Below the pieces are notes generated by a model. It ran no database searches, had not been told where the DNA came from, and was given only the letters and a program-made list of their open reading frames with translations. Positions 18,197-22,834 of a stretch of DNA of 22,834 bases are shown piece by piece. The position numbers and the translations under genes are program-made. The stretch lies in NCBI GenBank assembly GCA_000695325.1, contig AVPN01000142.1, positions 63,916 through 86,749 on the forward strand, read 5' to 3'. The first letter of the stretch is position 1. Each line of letters begins with the position of its first letter. Source of the DNA: Pleurobrachia bachei (Eukaryota; Ctenophora; Tentaculata; Cydippida; Pleurobrachiidae).

Positions 18197-18334
18197 CTTT
18201 CCAGACTGAGCAGCTGCTCCAGACTAAGCAGCTGCTCCAGACTAAGCAGCTGTTCGTGGGACTGGGACTATGGGGTCCTTTTACCAAGGGCAGCTGTCAT
18301 TAGCAGCTGCTCAGGACAACCCTAGTCTGGAAAG
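18197..18334. mobile_element. Short TIR element with internal 18-bp tandem repeat
   Basis: CTTTCCAGACT (18197-18207) is inverted at 18324-18334. Inside, an 18-base unit CAGACTAAGCAGCTGCTC is repeated three times (18202-18219, 18220-18237, 18238-18255) with two base differences, and AGCAGCTGCT recurs near 18302-18311 before the right end. Confidence 0.75.
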
Positions 18335-18390
18335 AGGTTTGGAAAACGTTGTCTAGACGTCGTCTAGACGGTATCGGACACCGGTTATAT

Positions 18391-18490
18391 AGAGGGATCA
18401 GTCCTTCAACACCCACATTTGTTTTGTTCAAATAAGGAGGGTCGAGTAAGGCAACATATTATGACGTGGGTGTTGAAGGAATGATCCTCT
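18391..18490. mobile_element. 100-bp fold-back element
   Basis: AGAGGGATCAGTCCTTCAAC (18391-18410, arm continuing to 18416) pairs with the inverted arm 18466-18490, with about three mismatches or indels in 26 bases. The loop is about 50 bases, non-coding. Confidence 0.8.
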
Positions 18491-18600
18491 TTATGCTAGT
18501 TTTACAGTAAAACTATCTGCACTTTCTTCTCGCGTCGTCTGGATTAAGGCCCTAATAGTGTACATAAGTAATCAAAAGTACTGAACCAGTGTATAAGGGA

Positions 18601-18631
18601 CTTGTTGAGTAAGGACTAAGGGGTCAACAAG
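18601..18631. repeat. CTTGTTGAGTAAGG motif with small stem
   Basis: CTTGTTGAGTAAGG (18601-18614) repeats the motif at 18087-18101. CTTGTTGA/TCAACAAG forms an 8-bp stem. Confidence 0.55.
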
Positions 18632-20025
18632 TAGGGACAGTACTGTAGAGAAGTATACAGCTGTCAACCCTATAACAAAAGACTGCCCCCCACCCCCCAC
18701 ACTTGCAGCTGTGCAAACCATGCGAGATTTTGCGAAGCAAATCTAGCAGGGACAGTATTTAAGTAGCATGTCAAAATATTCATAGGGCGGGGTCACACTG
18801 CAAATACGACAATTAAAAACAAAAGCAAAAAGGAAACTCGACAAATCATTTTCTTTCCGAGAAAATTGGTAAGATTCTCACTAGCTATCTTTCTTAGATT
18901 CTTACTGAGCGAGTGCTATATACCAATTCATCATTACAACATATCACAGTGTGTTTACAAGCGTATTATCATATTGATAGCCTACACACATATATGGTCA
19001 ACCCTGCCTAGGTTCCCTGTGAGGAAGGATCAGTAGGTAGCCAACCAGGCCCTACCAAGAAAAAACTCGTTGAAATTGGAAATAACTGCAGTAGGACCCC
19101 GATTTACTGGGAGGATTCGAAAGTATTTATCCTCGAAAAACCATCTCCCCGAGCATAACGGTAAAATTTACTCGGGGGCAGACTGTACCAATACCACCTT
19201 GAGTTAGAGTTGCGAGAATGAACTACGTTTTATTTGATGAAATATCCCACGCATTTCACAACCGGAACTGAACACTAACAGAGATGCAATGTATCATAGA
19301 CTTCCGAGAAACAAGAATATAGAAGGCTACTTTATTTTTCTGAGAAGAACTATAATAATATATGGTGCTAATATAATATAATCGCAATCTTTATTAGCTT
19401 CTCGAGGTGACCTACAGTCTCCTTTTCTCTCTTGTTCAACCACTTGCAAGTGGTAGTAAATACGCAAGGCACGACCACTCAACACAAACGCATGCAGAAC
19501 TGTGGAGGCAAATATGTGCTTATTCTTAATGAAATTGCAATTCTCTTTCTTTCTCAAAATGGAATAAGCACGCTTTATGGTTCATGACCATCACCAAGTT
19601 ATGAGCTGTACCACTAGTACGGCCAAAGGAACGGAATGCGGTTTTCTGAATGGATCCACCGGAAAAAGTTTTTTCCCTCTTAAAAGACGACACGTAACGA
19701 AAGTACTGAGGGCTCACCGAGTGAGTTATTTCCCCCTTCCCCACGCCGCTGACCCCATCTGAGAATCAAATGGGGTATGCCGCCGACAAACAGAAAATAA
19801 CCGAAAAATTGAAAAGTACGTTTGTGAGTGCTACTAAATTTGATAAATTATATTGAGATCACACATCTACTTCTAGAACTTCTACTTAAAGAGAACGGCA
19901 GGAGAGATAGAGAGCTAAAGAGCTAGAAAGATAGAAAGATAGAGGGATAGAGTGAGACTGAGAGAGATGTATATTAGAATTTCTAATAGAAAGACAGAGT
20001 GTGGTCATGATACTCATCACTAGCC
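18632..20025. other. Long non-coding stretch, no gene seen
   Basis: There is no supported exon on either strand; short open frames around 19327-19762 are AT-rich or low-information. A small AGATAGAAAGATAGA-rich patch lies at 19905-19970. Confidence 0.5.
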
Positions 20026-20078
20026 ATATATTGCGAGAGGGCCTTTATTATTATAATAAAGGCCCTCTCGCAATATAT
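20026..20078. repeat. Perfect 25-bp inverted repeat with 3-base loop
   Basis: ATATATTGCGAGAGGGCCTT (arm 20026-20050) is followed by TTA and by its exact reverse complement at 20054-20078. It could be a minimal fold-back element, a cruciform, or an RNA hairpin. Confidence 0.9.
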
Positions 20079-20271
20079 AGCAATTATAATAATCAGCCAC
20101 GATATACCGGCTGAGAAGTAAGGAAGCTCTACCTAGAGTGCTTAAAGACTGTCATGATAAACATAAAGTATACATGAAATTACAAGAAGCCTTCACTATT
20201 TATTAAGCCTCATGTAGCTAGCTTGACAAACAGCATCTTTTGCTTCGAGCGTCGAAGTTGAGATAGGAGAG

Positions 20272-20356
20272 CTCCAGGAGTTGGCGACATAGCCACCTAG
20301 TGCGATCACCACGCAGTGGGGATCACACCAGGTGTCTATGTCACCAACTCCTGGAG
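20272..20356 (-). repeat. 36-bp near-perfect hairpin, 13-base loop
   Basis: Arms 20272-20307 (start CTCCAGGAGTTGGCGACATA) and 20321-20356 match at 32 of 36 positions. On the minus strand, three of the four mismatches become G-U pairs, so a minus-strand RNA would fold almost fully. Two of these are CpG-to-TpG type, so methylation decay of a DNA element is an equal explanation. Confidence 0.75.
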
Positions 20357-20902
20357 GTGGTGGTCTTACGATTTCACACGAAAAAGATATTTATAATCGA
20401 ACTTCAACAGAATTTTAAGTGGCATGCGGATTGAAGCCGTTTTACTAGCTAAACTTTAACTATGCAAGTTGATTGCCAATGCCATTGATTAACAAAATCC
20501 CGTCCTATCATCAAAATATATAAGCGGGTCGCATGTCTTAGGCTATAAGCAATAAGCATACTGAACTTGGTGATGATGATCAGTTAAAAAGAAGAAGTGT
20601 GCTCATAGTTTTGTTCATCAATTTAAGTCATCATCATCTGCTAAAAACCACAGTGTGCGGAACATTCTGATCATATGAGATCATCACGGAAGAGCTGGCT
20701 ATGAGCAAGGTCAAAGTGAGTTTGCCTAGCGTTTCGTAATACAGACGAAAAATGTAAACTAAGCTTTTCTGACTTTCAACACCTTCCTTAGTGGTATTGC
20801 TTATATTGGGAGAGGAATGTATAATAATGAATACATGTATGAAGGGAGTGTTTGTAATTATGTAGAGAATAGCATTGGGATTGGGGACATTGACTGACTG
20901 AG
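20357..20902. other. No gene seen
   Basis: AT-rich, with a GATGATGATCAG/TCATCATCATCTG pair near 20571-20640 that aligns poorly. Nothing coding is supported. Confidence 0.5.
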
Positions 20903-20979
20903 ATTGCAACCTATTCTCGCTTCGCGACGTCGATCTTACTCAGGTATCAATGCGACCAAGATCTCACATAGGTTGCAAT
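20903..20979. mobile_element. 77-bp nested inverted repeat
   Basis: The outer arms ATTGCAACCTAT (20903-20914) and ATAGGTTGCAAT (20968-20979) are perfect. An inner GATCTT…AAGATC pair (20932-20963) nests inside them. It is too small to code. Confidence 0.75.
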
Positions 20980-21735
20980 GGATTGGGATAGCATTCTAAT
21001 ATTCTAACATATTTCTATTTATAAACTACTTTGTAGAAACCTTTTGTGATAAAGTGATCACTTATAATTATATACAGATACATACTATATAGCTGCCAAC
21101 AAGCAAAAAATTATATTTTTTTCGCAAATTGATGGAATTTTTGCCAGTTGCAGCCTCTGGCCTCCTATCTCAAATTTAATCTCATGAGTAAATCGAAGGA
21201 GAGGCAGATAAACACTAAGCTTTAAAAATAAATCATTGAAACTAAGCATCTTTCTAATGATACTTCATCCAATAAATTACAAACGACGATTACAAACTAA
21301 TATCTCTGACTCTGTAACAAGAACTCAGCCACCACCAGCTGGCACATATCAACAATATGAGCACAACGTACCACACGCACATCAAGCTCATTAATTATAA
21401 CTGCTTACACCTGACACCTTGCTTCATCCATATTTTCCCTCTGCCCCAGCAGAAGTTTTCTCTCTCTCACCTCTCTATTTCGGTTTCTTTTCTGAGAAGA
21501 AAAATGAGAAACTATATTCTATTGGGCTGTCTCTCAGTGAGAGAGAAACAGAGCGAGAAAGATGCGAACATCGAATCTATTTCCAACCACAAACTACTCT
21601 AAAAGTAAATAAGCTAACCTCACAGACGTTGACAATCAAAAATAATTGTTCTCTGTTGCCCTCTAATTCGACAATTTCGACCCCATGTTCATGAATAGTT
21701 CACTAATGAATTTTTAATTATCTCCTTTCGTTGCG
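20980..21735. other. No gene seen
   Basis: AT-rich sequence. Overlapping plus-strand open frames at 21357-21694 have no recognisable motif and conflict with one another. Confidence 0.5.
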
Positions 21736-21823
21736 TTGTTGAGTAATGGTGCCTCTCCATGCTGCTGATACTACTCAACTGAGTCAGCAAGTTATTGGTG
21801 TGCTTCGCCCCTTACTCAACAAG
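21736..21823. mobile_element. 88-bp element with TTGTTGAGTAA ends
   Basis: TTGTTGAGTAATGG (21736-21749) is inverted as CCTTACTCAACAAG (21810-21823). The same end motif is at 18087 and 18601. The interior is ACTCAACTGAGT-rich. Confidence 0.65.
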
Positions 21824-21867
21824 AATTCATAATAAACAGATCGAAACATTATCACCCGAAAGGGCGT

Positions 21868-22108
21868 GCACAGACTGATCAAACTTGATCAAGATCTTTA
21901 TAATGATCAAGTATTATAGTTGCACAATCTGATCAGGTGCAGACAGATCTGATCATTTGATCAAATTGGGACAGTAGTGATTACTATATATTGAACTACG
22001 CTATATATTGAACTACGCTGAATCATGTCAGCAACTAGAGCAAGGTCTCAAAGGTGAAGATAGTGTCCTAATTGAGCAAGATCTTGATCAAGTTTGATCA
22101 GTCTGTGC
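21868..22108. mobile_element. 241-bp MITE with perfect 31-bp terminal inverted repeats
   Basis: The left arm 21868-21898 starts GCACAGACTGATCAAACTTG. Its exact reverse complement is 22078-22108. The interior has further GATCA clusters and a 17-base tandem pair, CTATATATTGAACTACG (21984-22000, 22001-22017). No clear target duplication is seen. Perfect arms imply recent movement or conversion. Confidence 0.88.
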
Positions 22109-22464
22109 GGACCAAAAAGCAGGGGCAGATCCCACCACCTTTTATCTCAAAAGAGGCGTGTTGCAGTGATACAGGGTAATAGCCACGCAAGTTCCAAATT
22201 ATTTTGAAAGCTAGGGTAATTTTTGACAACAGGGTGAGTGGTTTAATTTTCGAATTTTCATACTTATCTTTGGAAATGCTTGAGCATGAATTTAAAGAGT
22301 CCCAAAAATTGATATGGGGGGTTGACGCCAAACTACAAAGGTAGTTGAAATTTACATTGTGCCCCCTCTGTGCCAATGTAATATATTTTTAAGGTTCGCT
22401 TTAAGTCTAAGTGTAGAGAATATAGGACCTCTAACATGAGACAGGAAGGCTGAAGATTTGAGTG

Positions 22465-22468
<4 letters not shown>
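22109..22468. other. No gene seen
   Basis: AT-rich, without supported features. Confidence 0.5.

Positions 22469-22503
<35 letters not shown>
22469..22503. repeat. (AG)n microsatellite
   Basis: About 17 AG units. Confidence 0.95.
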
Positions 22504-22505
<2 letters not shown>

Positions 22506-22834
22506 GGAGAGGGTTGTATATATTAGAGAGATGGGAGGGAGCCAATTGAAATGCGAGATAGAGTTTGTTACATGGACATGATCATAAAGTCGGGACATTT
22601 TTGAGATTTTATTTTTTCAAAATTTCAACCAAAAGTTTTGAAAACCCAATTTTAGGCATTTATTTTCATCTTAGATACACAAAAATTCAGGAGCAGACAT
22701 GAAAATGTTAAAACCTGACCGTTTGATAAGCAAAAACTTGATAACTCAACTTATGTGGATCACAGAACAACATTTATAAAATCTCTGCTGGAGAGCATAC
22801 AGTTTGAAATTTTTGTTGGTTGTTACGGGGGGGG
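22504..22834. other. Right edge, no gene seen
   Basis: AT-rich sequence ending in a G-run at the window edge. Confidence 0.5.

Noticed and set aside
20026-20078. Bacterial-type terminator
   Set aside because: The context is eukaryotic with spliced genes; the hairpin is better explained as a fold-back repeat.

Overview
This window looks like a piece of an animal (or close holozoan) nuclear genome. The coding segments are short and bounded by GT/AG junctions. The introns and spacers are full of (GA)n, (GACA)n and fold-back DNA repeats. Two of the genes encode axonemal/ciliary proteins. I cannot name the species. Gene-family calls come from recalled motifs, not from a search.

Four genes are readable, all on the minus strand and head to tail from right to left. 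(1) A nine-exon extended short-chain dehydrogenase/reductase of the dihydroflavonol-reductase-like type (17355 to 12801, 419 aa). (2) A THEG/SPMAP2-like repeat protein (11569 to 10796, 257 aa). (3) A tektin closest to tektin-1 (9884 to 5519, about 388 aa). (4) The 5' part of an unrecognised coiled-coil protein (4860 to 3299), which probably continues leftwards into sequence I could not resolve.

The most interesting locus is the tektin. One coding exon and its upstream intron are tandemly duplicated (units 6172-7357 and 7425-8639). Each exon copy is 223 bases, so only one can be used per transcript. The exon copies differ at about 14 positions, almost all silent, while roughly 650 bases of adjoining intron are essentially identical. 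Each intron copy carries two perfect X-box (RFX) motifs. The duplication breakpoint falls inside an 18-base microexon.

The right-hand 5.5 kb (17356-22834) shows no gene I can support, but it holds at least seven structurally distinct short inverted-repeat elements. Further elements of this kind lie at 1150-1384, 12208-12401 and, inside introns of the reductase, 14700-16810. The left 3.3 kb is simple-sequence rich and has no supported gene beyond the end of the coiled-coil exons.

Two neighbours (THEG-like and tektin) are sperm/cilium microtubule proteins and could share ciliary regulation. All four genes also have an acceptor-like AG just before the start codon, which suggests 5' leader introns or spliced-leader trans-splicing.
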